DNA of 64,000 nucleotides from Actinernus sp. WN-2022 (GCA_030867875.1 JAOWCC010000091.1:992001-1056000); one strand, 5' to 3'. Shown: positions 9,659 to 23,751, numbered from the stretch's first letter. Translations and numbers: made by a program. The notes: generated from the letters alone by a model not told the origin.

Positions 9659-10717
9659 GACGACGAATGAAGAAGGGTTTCACGTCCCTTCGTTTTATAC
9701 TGAATTATTTGCATTGAATGCTCTTTTGTTCGGTTACTTTGAAGTAATTACAGTGAGTTATCACGATCACTCGAGATTCATTTCAACAATGGTTTCTGTG
9801 TTTCGAAATAATCCTTGAGGTCCTCTTTGGTAAAAAAAATACAGTGTACCTTTATTAACGTGTCTACGAATCAAAAATTTAGTTGATCTTATTTGAAAAC
9901 CGTTTCGAATCAAGGAAAAGTTTGCAAATATGTGGTACTAAGGAAAATACACATCACTGTGCTAATTATGTTGCCACGGAAACACTCTTGGTCCCATGTT
10001 TCATCCGTGTGGAAAAACAATTTTGTAATTTCTCCTTCCTCGAACACAATTTACTGCTGTGGGCACATCAGATGACTCCAAGTCCATCAGTTTTGTGAGA
10101 AAATACATCAGTTCTCAGACCCCTACACTGTTAAGCTACCCACTTATGAAGCCCTCTAGAAATCCATCCTGATCATACATGTATATTATAGTCCTCACTC
10201 ACTTCCACAGCATGTCCTCATAACTAATACACAGTAAATGTACATGCTGTTTGTATTCTGACTGAATGACATGTGTCGATCCATGTACTGCCACTGGCTC
10301 TTATGCAATAATACACCATAAACACCCGTAGATAAGCTGTACCTTTTCACCCAAAATATTCGTTCAAAATCGGGGGTGCGGCTTATCTACGGGAACACCT
10401 AGAAAGGAGACCCAACATTAACATATATTTACATATCACGAACCTGTATGAAGCTTTTATTATGCGACGGTGCATATATTACAATCAGGTTCAAATCGCA
10501 TCCGATTGTGTAATATAGCAATTTAAGCATAAGCATTGAAAAAAAACACGCAATTTGAAAGAATTAAAGCAAAAACTCTTCAAGACCCACCCTAGACCTA
10601 ATATATTAGAATTTCGTGAATATTTAAACGTGATTAAGCTTATTTACCTTCCAAAACATGCTGATTCGCAGCGCTTGTCAAAGCATGCATCTAAACAACC
10701 AGGAATCCTTCGCAATT

Positions 10718-11189
10718 TTACACGTGGGAGATTGGCACTAGTTCATGAAAATCCAAGATGGCGGACCTCAGACCTACTCGTGCTAGAGAGGCTGTACCAT
10801 ACAGCCTGGCAAAACGAGGGCCAAGTGGCAAATAAATAAAGTGAATAGTATCTCATTCTTTGTGCTTAGCTGGCTCATTCTTTGACTTGTACCTCTCAGC
10901 ACTACATTTGGCGCAAGAAGTCAGGTGGCTGTATGTATTTATAAGCGTTGCTATCACGAAACAGAATACAGTCTTTTGGACAGTAGTGATATGTTACAGT
11001 ATCAACAAGAAATGGCCGTATGAGAGCACACGCATCATCATAATTAGAGGGTAGAAGGTTGCTAGGAGGAAGTAATGACTTTTGAAGTTGAAGTTGGTGG
11101 GAGAGGCTTTCTTTGCTAGTTTCTAGTTTACAGAAAACCATAGAAACTGCACTGCAACGGCTTGCATTAAAGTGACATTGCTGCGGCAA
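10718..11189 (-). pseudogene. EnSpm/CACTA transposase fragment (unit 4)
   Basis: As unit 1, with CCG for CCT in the second codon (CTGCGGC on the plus strand). Confidence 0.7.
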
Positions 11190-12344
11190 AGTAGCAGGAC
11201 TTATCTCTACAAGTGTGCTTCAAAAGTCACATTCATATTCTCGCATTGATTTGGCTGCGGCAGGCAGCAGTTCCCTTAGTCTGTTGAAGATAAAAATATA
11301 GAGACAGCAGCACCTGTTCGCACAACTCAAACCTTACATCAGTTTCAGAATCAGATAAATCCAATTCTGCACCTTGCACTTCAGAATAAGTCTGTAAGTT
11401 AAGTGAAATTAAGACTTAGCACATTTCATTTAATCAGTAGTGAATATACACCTGAATTACCAAAATTGTATTGCTTAATTTATAAAAATGAAGAATAAGG
11501 GTATAAATACCACACATGATATTTTTAAAGTTGTAGGATTCGGTATAATTAGTGGTAAGCAAAAAAAAACCTTGATTCGTATCCCTCGCCCGCCACTAAA
11601 GTTTTTGTAGTAAAGCAACGTACGACTCACTCACTTTGATGAGAAGGAAATACTTTGGCGGGGGGAAAATATTAGCCGGGACAAAAATTAGGCGGGAAGA
11701 AACTTGTTTGGTCGGGACAACTAGCCAACCGAAATCATTATTACCCTGAAGAATAAGGATACTTTAGTAAAAAAAAAAGACTGTGGACTCAGACGGGTAA
11801 AAAAGTAATTAACCCACACAGTGCACCATTATTGCTAGATCCTAATAGGCAAAACACGAAGTTGAAAAAAAACCAGTCAGAGGTTGATAACGTGGACAAC
11901 TATTGCGAAGGGAAAGCGAATTAAGTATTAACCACTCCAAGTCTATGATAAAATACACGAAGTCATGTAAACAGTTATTTTCATTTATTATATTTTTTAA
12001 ATCAATTGTCAATTCCTGCAAAGAATGGAGAAAACGATGATTAGATGGATAAAGTAGAGTCTGTTTAGTATAGAGGGGAGCAAAATGGCTCTGTGGTTTC
12101 TCTACGCGTGTTTCTCTGATGAAATGTTCTTACGCTTTTAACGTCCTTAAACGGTAAGGAAGGGGGTAACGATCTAAGAAGGGTACTCATGGCTACGGTT
12201 AAGTCGGTAATATCTGTCGAATCGCTCCTAACTATGTAAACCAAACATGCATCACGCTATTTCTTTATCCTGACTAAAGTGAAAGAGATACGTTTTTTAC
12301 TCTAAGATTAAGAACAAGATTTACCGGTTATTTTGTGGTGTAAC

Positions 12345-12458
12345 ATGTCACTGAAAAAGAAGAAGAACGACGGATTAGAAATTTATAACAGGTATGGTGT
12401 TAATGTATTTTGCGCTTACTGTGACCATTGCATTGATTTTATCTTACGTTCTTGTTAA
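12345..12458 (+). pseudogene. Zinc-finger remnant (unit 4)
   Basis: Majority form, same break. Confidence 0.4.
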
Positions 12459-12887
12459 ACACCATATCGGCGGCCCGGTGGACCGCCACCAGAACGTTGG
12501 CGTCCATGCTATTCGCATGGACTATGACACACCCGTCCCCTGCCTTCCTGCAAGAATGATTTATACGATTGATAAGTTATTGAGAATATCGCTAAGGGTT
12601 ATAGTTGTGTGGTATTGCGTTTATGCATTGTAGCGAAATGAAGTAGAAAACCTACCAGCAAGCCCCCACAGGGCAAAGTCCTGTGGCGAAGGCCAAGCGG
12701 ACACACCCCTCACAGAATGTGTGCCCACAGTTACTCAATGTAAAGGTCGGCTCTGGTATCGACTTGCATAGTACACAAGAGTTAACGGCTGTATAGATAG
12801 GATGCAAGAAGAGAATATCTGTGAGGATACTGCACACAATCTTATAGTGTATCATTAAACAGTTTGGACCTTACCTTGGTTCGACAT
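12439..12887 (-). CDS. RING-finger gene (unit 4)
   Basis: Exons 12887-12875, 12788-12656 and 12547-12439. The short-form deletion lies about 0.9 kb away on the 3' side and does not touch the gene. Confidence 0.6.
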
Positions 12888-13946
12888 GACGACGAATGAA
12901 GAAGGGTTTCACGTCCCTTCGTTTTATACTGAATTATTTGCATTGAATGCTCTTTTGTTCGGTTACTTTGAAGTAATTACAGTGAGTTATCACGATCACT
13001 CGAGATTCATTTCAACAATGGTTTCTGTGTTTCGAAATAATCCTTGAGGTCCTCTTTGGTAAACAAAATACAGTGTACCTTTATTAACGTGTCTACGAAT
13101 CAAAAATTTAGTTGATCTTATTTGAAAACCGTTTCGAATCAAGGAAAAGTTTGCAAATATGTGGTACTAAGGAAAATACACATCACTGTGCTAATTATGT
13201 TGCCACGGAAACACTCTTGGTCCCATGTTTCATCCGTGTGGAAAAACAATTTTGTAATTTCTCCTTCCTCGAACACAATTTACTGCTGTGGGCACATCAG
13301 ATGACTCCAAGTCCATCAGTTTTGTGAGAAAATACATCAGTTCTCTGACCCCTACACTGTTAAGCTACCCACTTATGAAGCCCTCTAGAAATCCATCCTG
13401 ATCATACATGTATATTATAGTCCTCACTCACTTCCACAGCATGTCCTCATAACTAATACACAGTAAATGTACATGCTGTTTGTATTCTGACTGAATGACA
13501 TGTGTCGATCCATGTACTGCCACTGGCTCTTATGCAATAATACACCATAAACACCCGTAGATAAGCTGTACCTTTTCACCCAAAATATTCGTTCAAAATC
13601 GGGGGTGCGGCTTATCTACGGGAACACCTAGAAAGGAGACCCAACATTAACATATATTTACATATCACGAACCTGTATGAAGCTTTTATTATGCGACGGT
13701 GCATATATTACAATCAGGTTCAAATCGCATCCGATTGTGTAATATAGCAATTTAAGCATAATCATTGAAAAAAAACACGCAATTTGAAAGAATTAAAGCA
13801 AAAACTCTTCAAGACCCACCCTAGACCTAATATATTAGAATTTCGTGAATATTTAAACGTGATTAAGCTTATTTACCTTCCAAAACATGCTGATTCGCAG
13901 CGCTTGTCAAAGCATGCATCTAAACAACCAGGAATCCTTCGCAATT

Positions 13947-14418
13947 TTACACGTGGGAGATTGGCACTAGTTCATGAAAATCCAAGATGGCGGACCTCAG
14001 ACCTACTCGTGCTAGAGAGGCTGTACCATACAGCCTGGCAAAACGAGGGCCAAGTGGCAAATAAATAAAGTGAATAGTATCTCATTCTTTGTGCTTAGCT
14101 GGCTCATTCTTTGACTTGTACCTCTCAGCACTACATTTGGCGCAAGAAGTCAGGTGGCTGTATGTATTTATAAGCGTTGCTATCACGAAACAGAATACAG
14201 TCTTTTGGACAGTAGTGATATGTTACAGTATCAACAAGAAATGGCCGAATGAGAGCACACGCATCATCATAATTAGAGGGTAGAAGGTTGCTAGGAGGAA
14301 GTAATGACTTTTGAAGTTGAAGTTGGTGGGAGAGGCTTTCTTTGCTAGTTTCTAGTTTACAGAAAACCATAGAAACTGCACTGCAACGGCTTGCATTAAA
14401 GTGACATTGCTGAGGCAA
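13947..14418 (-). pseudogene. EnSpm/CACTA transposase fragment (unit 5)
   Basis: As unit 2, including the shared synonymous Ile change. Confidence 0.7.
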
Positions 14419-15612
14419 AGTAGCAGGACTTATCTCTACAAGTGTGCTTCAAAAGTCACATTCATATTCTCGCATTGATTTGGCTGCGGCAGGCAGCAGT
14501 TCCCTTAGCCTGTTGAAGATAAAAATATAGAGACAGCAGCACCTGTTCGCACAACTCAAACCTTACATCAGTTTCAGAATCAGATAAATCCAATTCTGCA
14601 CCTTGCACTTCAGAATAAGTCTGTAAGTTAAGTGAAATTAAGACTTAGCAGATTTCATTTAATCAGTAGTGAATATACACCTGAATTACCAAAATTGTAT
14701 TGCTTAATTTATAAAAATGAAGAATAAGGGTATAAATACCACAACTACTATAACCACAGCTTGGAGGACATTTTGCCAAGCTCATGATATTTTTAAAGTT
14801 GTAGGATTCGGTATAATTAGTGGTAAGCAAAAAAAAAACTTGATTCGTATCCCTCGCCCGCCACTAAAGTTTTTGTAGTAAAGCAACGTACGACTCACTC
14901 ACTTTGATGAGAAGGAAAGACTTTGGCGGGGGGAAAATATTAGCCGGGACAAAAATTAGGCGGGAAGAAACTTGTTTGGTCGGGACAACTAGCCAACCGA
15001 AATCATTATTACCCTGAAGAATAAGGATACTTTAGTAAAAAAAAAAGACTGTGGACTCAGACGGGTAAAAAAGTAATTAACCCACACAGTGCACCATTAT
15101 TGCTAGATCCTAATAGGCAAAACACGAAGTTGAAAAAAAACCAGTCAGAGGTTGATAACGTGGACAACTATTGCGAAGGGAAAGCGAATTAAGTATTAAC
15201 CACTCCAAGTCTATGATAAAATACACGAAGTCATGTAAACAGTTATTTTCATTTATTATATTTTTTAAATCAATTGTCAATTCCTGCAAAGAATGGAGAA
15301 AACGATGATTAGATGGATAAAGTAGAGTCTGTTTAGTATAGAGGGGAGCAAAATGGCTCTGTGGTTTCTCTACGCGTGTTTCTCTGATGAAATGTTCTTA
15401 CGCTTTTAACGTCCTTAAACGGTAAGGAAGGGGGTAACGATCTAAGAAGGGTACTCATGGCTACGGTTAAGTCGGTAATATCTGTCGAATCGCTCCTAAC
15501 TATGTAAACCAAACATGCATCACGCTATTTCTTTATCCTGACTAAAGTGAAAGAGATACGTTTTTTACTCTAAGATTAAGAACAAGATTTACCGGTTATT
15601 TTGTGGTGTAAC

Positions 15613-15726
15613 ATGTCACTGAAAAAGAAGAAGAACGACGGATTAGAAATTTATAACAAGTATGGTGTTAATGTATTTTGCGCTTACTGTGACCATTGCA
15701 TTGATTTTATCTTACGTTCTTGTTAA
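15613..15726 (+). pseudogene. Zinc-finger remnant (unit 5)
   Basis: As unit 2 (Lys16). Confidence 0.4.
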
Positions 15727-16155
15727 ACACCATATCGGCGGCCCGGTGGACCGCCACCAGAACGTTGGCGTCCATGCTATTCGCATGGACTATGACACAC
15801 CCGTCCCCTGCCTTCCTGCAAGAATGATTTATACGATTGATAAGTTATTGAGAATATCGCTAAGGGTTATAGTTGTGTGGTATTGCGTTTATGCATTGTA
15901 GCGAAATGAAGTAGAAAACCTACCAGCAAGCCCCCACAGGGCAAAGTCCTGTGGCGAAGGCCAAGCGGACACACCCCTCACAGAATGTGTGCCCACAGTT
16001 ACTCAATGTAAAGGTCGGCTCTGGTATCGACTTGCATAGTACACAAGAGTTAACGGCTGTATAGATAGGATGCAAGAAGAGAATATCTGTGAGGATACTG
16101 CACACAATCTTATAGTGTATCATTAAACAGTTTGGACCTTACCTTGGTTCGACAT
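15707..16155 (-). CDS. RING-finger gene (unit 5)
   Basis: Exons 16155-16143, 16056-15924 and 15815-15707. Coding sequence the same as unit 1. Confidence 0.6.
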
Positions 16156-17214
16156 GACGACGAATGAAGAAGGGTTTCACGTCCCTTCGTTTTATACTGA
16201 ATTATTTGCATTGAATGCTCTTTTGTTCGGTTACTTTGAAGTAATTACAGTGAGTTATCACGATCACTCGAGATTCATTTCAACAATGGTTTCTGTGTTT
16301 CGAAATAATCCTTGAGGTCCTCTTTGGTAAAAAAAATACAGTGTACCTTTATTAACGTGTCTACGAATCAAAAATTTAGTTGATCTTATTTGAAAACCGT
16401 TTCGAATCAAGGAAAAGTTTGCAAATATGTGGTACTAAGGAAAATACACATCACTGTGCTAATTATGTTGCCACGGAAACACTCTTGGTCCCATGTTTCA
16501 TCCGTGTGGAAAAACAATTTTGTAATTTCTCCTTCCTCGAACACAATTTACTGCTGTGGGCACATCAGATGACTCCAAGTCCATCAGTTTTGTGAGAAAA
16601 TACATCAGTTCTCAGACCCCTACACTGTTAAGCTACCCACTTATGAAGCCCTCTAGAAATCCATCCTGATCATACATGTATATTATAGTCCTCACTCACT
16701 TCCACAGCATGTCCTCATAACTAATACACAGTAAATGTACATGCTGTTTGTATTCTGACTGAATGACATGTGTCGATCCATGTACTGCCACTGGCTCTTA
16801 TGCAATAATACACCATAAACACCCGTAGATAAGCTGTACCTTTTCACCCAAAATATTCGTTCAAAATCGGGGGTGCGGCTTATCTACGGGAACACCTAGA
16901 AAGGAGACCCAACATTAACATATATTTACATATCACGAACCTGTATGAAGCTTTTATTATGCGACGGTGCATATATTACAATCAGGTTCAAATCGCATCC
17001 GATTGTGTAATATAGCAATTTAAGCATAAGCATTGAAAAAAAACACGCAATTTGAAAGAATTAAAGCAAAAACTCTTCAAGACCCACCCTAGACCTAATA
17101 TATTAGAATTTCGTGAATATTTAAACGTGATTAAGCTTATTTACCTTCCAAAACATGCTGATTCGCAGCGCTTGTCAAAGCATGCATCTAAACAACCAGG
17201 AATCCTTCGCAATT

Positions 17215-17686
17215 TTACACGTGGGAGATTGGCACTAGTTCATGAAAATCCAAGATGGCGGACCTCAGACCTACTCGTGCTAGAGAGGCTGTACCATACA
17301 GCCTGGCAAAACGAGGGCCAAGTGGCAAATAAATAAAGTGAATAGTATCTCATTCTTTGTGCTTAGCTGGCTCATTCTTTGACTTGTACCTCTCAGCACT
17401 ACATTTGGCGCAAGAAGTCAGGTGGCTGTATGTATTTATAAGCGTTGCTATCACGAAACAGAATACAGTCTTTTGGACAGTAGTGATATGTTACAGTATC
17501 AACAAGAAATGGCCGTATGAGAGCACACGCATCATCATAATTAGAGGGTAGAAGGTTGCTAGGAGGAAGTAATGACTTTTGAAGTTGAAGTTGGTGGGAG
17601 AGGCTTTCTTTGCTAGTTTCTAGTTTACAGAAAACCATAGAAACTGCACTGCAACGGCTTGCATTAAAGTGACATTGCTGCGGCAA
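17215..17686 (-). pseudogene. EnSpm/CACTA transposase fragment (unit 6)
   Basis: As unit 4 (CCG second codon). Frameshift and TGA unchanged. Confidence 0.7.
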
Positions 17687-18880
17687 AGTAGCAGGACTTA
17701 TCTCTACAAGTGTGCTTCAAAAGTCACATTCATATTCTCGCATTGATTTGGCTGCGGCAGGCAGCAATTCCCTTAGCCTGTTGAAGATAAAAATATAGAG
17801 ACAGCAGCACCTGTTCGCACAACTCAAACCTTACATCAGTTTCAGAATCAGATAAATCCAATTCTGCACCTTGCACTTCAGAATAAGTCTGTAAGTTAAG
17901 TGAAATTAAGACTTAGCAGATTTCATTTAATCAGTAGTGAATATACACCTGAATTACCAAAATTGTATTGCTTAATTTATAAAAATGAAGAATAAGGGTA
18001 TAAATACCACAACTACTATAACCACAGCTTGGAGGACATTTTGCCAAGCTCATGATATTTTTAAAGTTGTAGGATTCGGTATAATTAGTGGTAAGCAAAA
18101 AAAAACCTTGATTCGTATCCCTCGCCCGCCACTAAAGTTTTTGTAGTAAAGCAACGTACGACTCACTCACTTTGATGAGAAGGAAAGACTTTGGCGGGGG
18201 AAAAATATTAGGCGGGACAAAAATTAGGCGGGAAGAAACTTGTTTGGTCGGGACAACTAGCCAACCCAAATCATTATTACCCTGAGGAATAAGGATACTT
18301 TAGTAAAAAAAAAAGACTGTGGACTCAGACGGGTAAAAACGTAATTAACCCACACAGTGCACCATTATTGCTAGATCCTAATAGGCAAAACACGAAGTTG
18401 AAAAAAAACCAGTCAGAGGTTGATAACGTGGACAACTATTGCGAAGGGAAAGCGAATTAAGTATTAACCACTCCAAGTCTATGATAAAATACACGAAGTC
18501 ATGTAAACAGTTATTTTCATTTATTATATTTTTTAAATCAATTGTCAATTCCTGCAAAGAATGGAGAAAACGATGATTAGATGGATAAAGTAGAGTCTGT
18601 TTAGTATAGAGGGGAGCAAAATGGCTCTGTGGTTTCTCTACGCGTGTTTCTCTGATGAAATGTTCTTACGCTTTTAACGTCCTTAAACGGTAAGGAAGGG
18701 GGTAACGATCTAAGAAGGGTACTCATGGCTACGGTTAAGTCGGTAATATCTGTCGAATCGCTCCTAACTATGTAAACCAAACATGCATCACGCTATTTCT
18801 TTATCCTGACTAAAGTGAAAGAGATACGTTTTTTACTCTAAGATTAAGAACAAGATTTACCGGTTATTTTGTGGTGTAAC

Positions 18881-18994
18881 ATGTCACTGAAAAAGAAGAA
18901 GAACGACGGATGAGAAATTTATAACAGGTATGGTGTTAATGTATTTTGCGCTTACTGTGACCATTGCATTGATTTTATCTTACGTTCTTGTTAA
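18881..18994 (+). pseudogene. Zinc-finger remnant with extra nonsense codon (unit 6)
   Basis: TTA to TGA at 18911-18913 stops the frame at codon 11, before the cysteines. A frame free to collect stops fits a non-functional remnant. Confidence 0.4.
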
Positions 18995-19423
18995 ACACCA
19001 TATCGGCGGCCCGGTGGACCGCCACCAGAACGTTGGCGTCCATGCTATTCGCATGGACTATGACACACCCGTCCCCTGCCTTCCTGCAAGAATGATTTAT
19101 ACGATTGATAAGTTATTGGGAATATCGCTAAGGGTTATAGTTGTGTGGTATTGCGTTTATGCATTGTAGCGAAATGAAGTAGAAAACCTACCAGCAAGCC
19201 CCCACAGGGCAAAGTCCTGTGGCGAAGGCCAAGCGGACACACCCCTCACAGAATGTGTGCCCACAGTTACTCAATGTAAAGGTCGGCTCTGGTATCGACT
19301 TGCATAGTACACAAGAGTTAACGGCTGTATAGATAGGATGCAAGAAGAGAATATCTGTGAGGATACTGCACACAATCTTATAGTGTATCATTAAACAGTT
19401 TGGACCTTACCTTGGTTCGACAT
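18975..19423 (-). CDS. RING-finger gene (unit 6)
   Basis: Exons 19423-19411, 19324-19192 and 19083-18975. From this unit on, intron 2 often carries the TTATTGGGAAT variant (plus strand) instead of TTATTGAGAAT. Confidence 0.6.
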
Positions 19424-20482
19424 GACGACGAATGAAGAAGGGTTTCACGTCCCTTCGTTTTATACTGAATTATTTGCATTGAATGCTCTTTTGTTCGGTT
19501 ACTTTGAAGTAATTACAGTAAGTTATCACGATCACTCGAGATTCATTTCAACAATGGTTTCTGTGTTTCGAAATAATCCTTGAGGTCCTCTTTGGTAAAA
19601 AAAATACAGTGTACCCTTATTAACGTGTCTACGAATCAAAAATTTAGTTGATCTTATTTGAAAACCGTTTCGAATCAAGGAAAAGTTTGCAAATATGTGG
19701 TACTAAGGAAAATACACATCACTGTGCTAATTATGTTGCCACGGAAACACTCTTGGTCCCATGTTTCATCCGTGTGGAAAAACAATTTTGTAATTTCTCC
19801 TTCCTCGAACACAATTTACTGCTGTGGGCACATCAGATGACTCCAAGTCCATCAGTTTTGTGAGAAAATACATCAGTTCTCTGACCCCTACACTGTTAAG
19901 CTACCCACTTATGAAGCCCTCTAGAAATCCATCCTGATCATACATGTATATTATAGTCCTCACTCACTTCCACAGCATGTCCTCATAACTAATACACAGT
20001 AAATGTACATGCTGTTTGTATTCTGACTGAATGACATGTGTCGATCCATGTACTGCCACTGGCCCTTATGCAATAATACACCATAAACACCCGTAGATAA
20101 GCTGTACCTTTTCACCCAAAATATTCGTTCAAAATCGGGGGTGCGGCTTATCTACGGGAACACCTAGAAAGGAGACCCAACATTAACATATATTTACATA
20201 TCACGAACCTGTATGAAGCTTTTATTATGCGACGGTGCATATATTACAATCAGGTTCAAATCGCATCCGATTGTGTAATATAGCAATTTAAGCATAAGCA
20301 TTGAAAAAAAAAACGCAATTTGAAAGAATTAAAGCAAAAACTCTTCAAGACCCACCCTAGACCTAATATATTAGAATTTCGTGAATATTTAAACGTGATT
20401 AAGCTTATTTACCTTCCAAAACATGCTGATTCGCAGCGCTTGTCAAAGCATGCATCTAAACAACCAGGAATCCTTCGCAATT

Positions 20483-20954
20483 TTACACGTGGGAGATTGG
20501 CACTAGTTCATGAAAATCCAAGATGGCGGACCTCAGACCTACTCGTGCTAGAGAGGCTGTACCATACAGCCTGGCAAAACGAGGGCCAAGTGGCAAATAA
20601 ATAAAGTGAATAGTATCTCATTCTTTGTGCTTAGCTGGCTCATTCTTTGACTTGTACCTCTCAGCACTACATTTGGCGCAAGAAGTCAGGTGGCTGTATG
20701 TATTTATAAGCGTTGCTATCACGAAACAGAATACAGTCTTTTGGACAGTAGTGATATGTTACAGTATCAACAAGAAATGGCCGTATGAGAGCACACGCAT
20801 CATCATAATTAGAGGGTAGAAGGTTGCTAGGAGGAAGTAATGACTTTTGAAGTTGAAGTTGGTGGGAGAGGCTTTCTTTGCTAGTTTCTAGTTTACAGAA
20901 AACCATAGAAACTGCACTGCAACGGCTTGCATTAAAGTGACATTGCTGCGGCAA
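20483..20954 (-). pseudogene. EnSpm/CACTA transposase fragment (unit 7)
   Basis: As unit 4 (CCG second codon). Confidence 0.7.
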
Positions 20955-22149
20955 AGTAGCAGGACTTATCTCTACAAGTGTGCTTCAAAAGTCACATTCA
21001 TATTCTCGCATTGATTTGGCTGCGGCAGGCAGCAGTTCCCTTAGCCTGTTGAAGATAAAAATATAGAGACAGCAGCACCTGTTCGCACAACTCAAACCTT
21101 ACATCAGTTTCAGAATCAGATAAATCCAATTCTGCACCTTGCACTTCAGAATAAGTCTGTAAGTTAAGTGAAATTAAGACTTAGCAGATTTCATTTAATC
21201 AGTAGTGAATATACACCTGAATTACCAAAATTGTATTGCTTAATTTATAAAAATGAAGAATAAGGGTATAAATACCACAACTACTATAACCACAGCTTGG
21301 AGGACATTTTGCCAAGCTCATGATATTTTTAAAGTTGTAGGATTCGGTATAATTAGTGGTAAGCAAAAAAAAACCTTGATTCGTATCCCTCGCCCGCCAC
21401 TAAAGTTTTTGTAGTAAAGCAACGTACGACTCACTCACTTTGATGAGAAGGAAAGACTTTGGCGGGGGAAAAATATTAGGCGGGACAAAAATTAGGCGGG
21501 AAGAAACTTGTTTGGTCGGGACAACTAGCCAACCCAAATCATTATTACCCTGAGGAATAAGGATACTTTAGTAAAAAAAAAAAGACTGTGGACTCAGACG
21601 GGTAAAAACGTAATTAACCCACACAGTGCACCATTATTGCTAGATCCTAATAGGCAAAACACGAAGTTGAAAAAAAACCAGTCAGAGGTTGATAACGTGG
21701 ACAACTATTGCGAAGGGAAAGCGAATTAAGTATTAACCACTCCAAGTCTATGATAAAATACACGAAGTCATGTAAACAGTTATTTTCATTTATTATATTT
21801 TTTAAATCAATTGTCAATTCCTGCAAAGAATGGAGAAAACGATGATTAGATGGATAAAGTAGAGTCTGTTTAGTATAGAGGGGAGCAAAATGGCTCTGTG
21901 GTTTCTCTACGCGTGATTCTCTGATGAAATGTTCTTACGCTTTTAACGTCCTTAAACGGTAAGGAAGGGGGTAACGATCTAAGAAGGGTACTCATGGCTA
22001 CGGTTAAGTCGGTAATATCTGTCGAATCGCTCCTAACTATGTAAACCAAACATGCATCACGCTATTTCTTTATCCTGACTAAAGTGAAAGAGATACGTTT
22101 TTTACTCTAACATTAAGAACAAGATTTACCGGTTATTTTGTGGTGTAAC

Positions 22150-22263
22150 ATGTCACTGAAAAAGAAGAAGAACGACGGATTAGAAATTTATAACAGGTAT
22201 GGTGTTAATGTATTTTGCGCTTACTGTGACCATTGCATTGATTTTATCTTACGTTCTTGTTAA
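22150..22263 (+). pseudogene. Zinc-finger remnant (unit 7)
   Basis: Majority form, same break. Confidence 0.4.
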
Positions 22264-22692
22264 ACACCATATCGGCGGCCCGGTGGACCGCCACCAGAAC
22301 GTTGGCGTCCATGCTATTCGCATGGACTATGACACACCCGTCCCCTGCCTTCCTGCAAGAATGATTTATACGATTGATAAGTTATTGGGAATATCGCTAA
22401 GGGTTATAGTTGTGTGGTATTGCGTTTATGCATTGTAGCGAAATGAAGTAGAAAACCTACCAGCAAGCCCCCACAGGGCAAAGTCCTGTGGCGAAGGCCA
22501 AGCGGACACACCCCTCACAGAATGTGTGCCCACAGTTACTCAATGTAAAGGTCGGCTCTGGTATCGACTTGCATAGTACACAAGAGTTAACGGCTGTATA
22601 GATAGGATGCAAGAAGAGAATATCTGTGAGGATACTGCACACAATCTTATAGTGTATCATTAAACAGTTTGGACCTTACCTTGGTTCGACAT
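22244..22692 (-). CDS. RING-finger gene (unit 7)
   Basis: Exons 22692-22680, 22593-22461 and 22352-22244. Intron 2 variant as in unit 6. Confidence 0.6.
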
Positions 22693-23751
22693 GACGACGA
22701 ATGAAGAAGGGTTTCACGTCCCTTCGTTTTATACTGAATTATTTGCATTGAATGCTCTTTTGTTCGGTTACTTTGAAGTAATTACAGTGAGTTATCACGA
22801 TCACTCGAGATTCATTTCAACAATGGTTTCTGTGTTTCGAAATAATCCTTGAGGTCCTCTTTGGTAAAAAAAATACAGTGTACCTTTATTAACGTGTCTA
22901 CGAATCAAAAATGTAGTTGATCTTATTTGAAAACCGTTTCGAATCAAGGAAAAGTTTGCAAATATGTGGTACTAAGGAAAATACACATCACTGTGCTAAT
23001 TATGTTGCCACGGAAACACTCTTGGTCCCATGTTTCATCCGTGTGGAAAAACAATTTTGTAATTTCTCCTTCCTCGAACACAATTTACTGCTGTGGGCAC
23101 ATCAGATGACTCCAAGTCCATCAGTTTTGTGAGAAAATACATCAGTTCTCTGACCCCTACACTGTTAAGCTACCCACTTATGAAGCCCTCTAGAAATCCA
23201 TCCTGATCATACATGTATATTATAGTCCTCACTCACTTCCACAGCATGTCCTCATAACTAATACACAGTAAATGTACATGCTGTTTGTATTCTGACTGAA
23301 TGACATGTGTCGATCCATGTACTGCCACTGGCCCTTATGCAATAATACACCATAAACACCCGTAGATAAGCTGTACCTTTTCACCCAAAATATTCGTTCA
23401 AAATCGGGGGTGCGGCTTATCTACGGGAACACCTAGAAAGGAGACCCAACATTAACATATATTTACATATCACGAACCTGTATGAAGCTTTTATTATGCG
23501 ACGGTGCATATATTACAATCAGGTTCAAATCGCATCCGATTGTGTAATATAGCAATTTAAGCATAAGCATTGAAAAAAAAAACGCAATTTGAAAGAATTA
23601 AAGCAAAAACTCTTCAAGACCCACCCTAGACCTAATATATTAGAATTTCGTGAATATTTAAACGTGATTAAGCTTATTTACCTTCCAAAACATGCTGATT
23701 CGCAGCGCTTGTCAAAGCATGCATCTAAACAACCAGGAATCCTTCGCAATT

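Larger units (their letters stand above)
6926..10193 (+). repeat. Array unit 3
   Basis: Long form, 3268 bp. It ends with the TCTCAGACC variant, also seen in units 2, 5, 10-15 and 19. Confidence 0.97.
10194..13422 (+). repeat. Array unit 4, short form
   Basis: 3229 bp. It lacks the 39-bp hairpin segment (junction near 11516) exactly as units 12-15 do, yet is separated from them by seven long-form units. Confidence 0.97.
13423..16690 (+). repeat. Array unit 5
   Basis: Long form, 3268 bp. Sister copy of unit 2 by shared private variants, but without the SINE. Confidence 0.97.
16691..19958 (+). repeat. Array unit 6
   Basis: Long form, 3268 bp. It shares AAAAACGTAATT (about 18346) with units 7 and 8. 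A T-to-G change creates a TGA in its zinc-finger frame at 18911-18913. Confidence 0.97.
19959..23227 (+). repeat. Array unit 7
   Basis: Long form, 3269 bp. It shares GCGTGATTCTC (about 21911), TCTAACATTAAG (about 22107) and AAATGTAGTTG (about 22909) only with unit 8. Confidence 0.97.
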
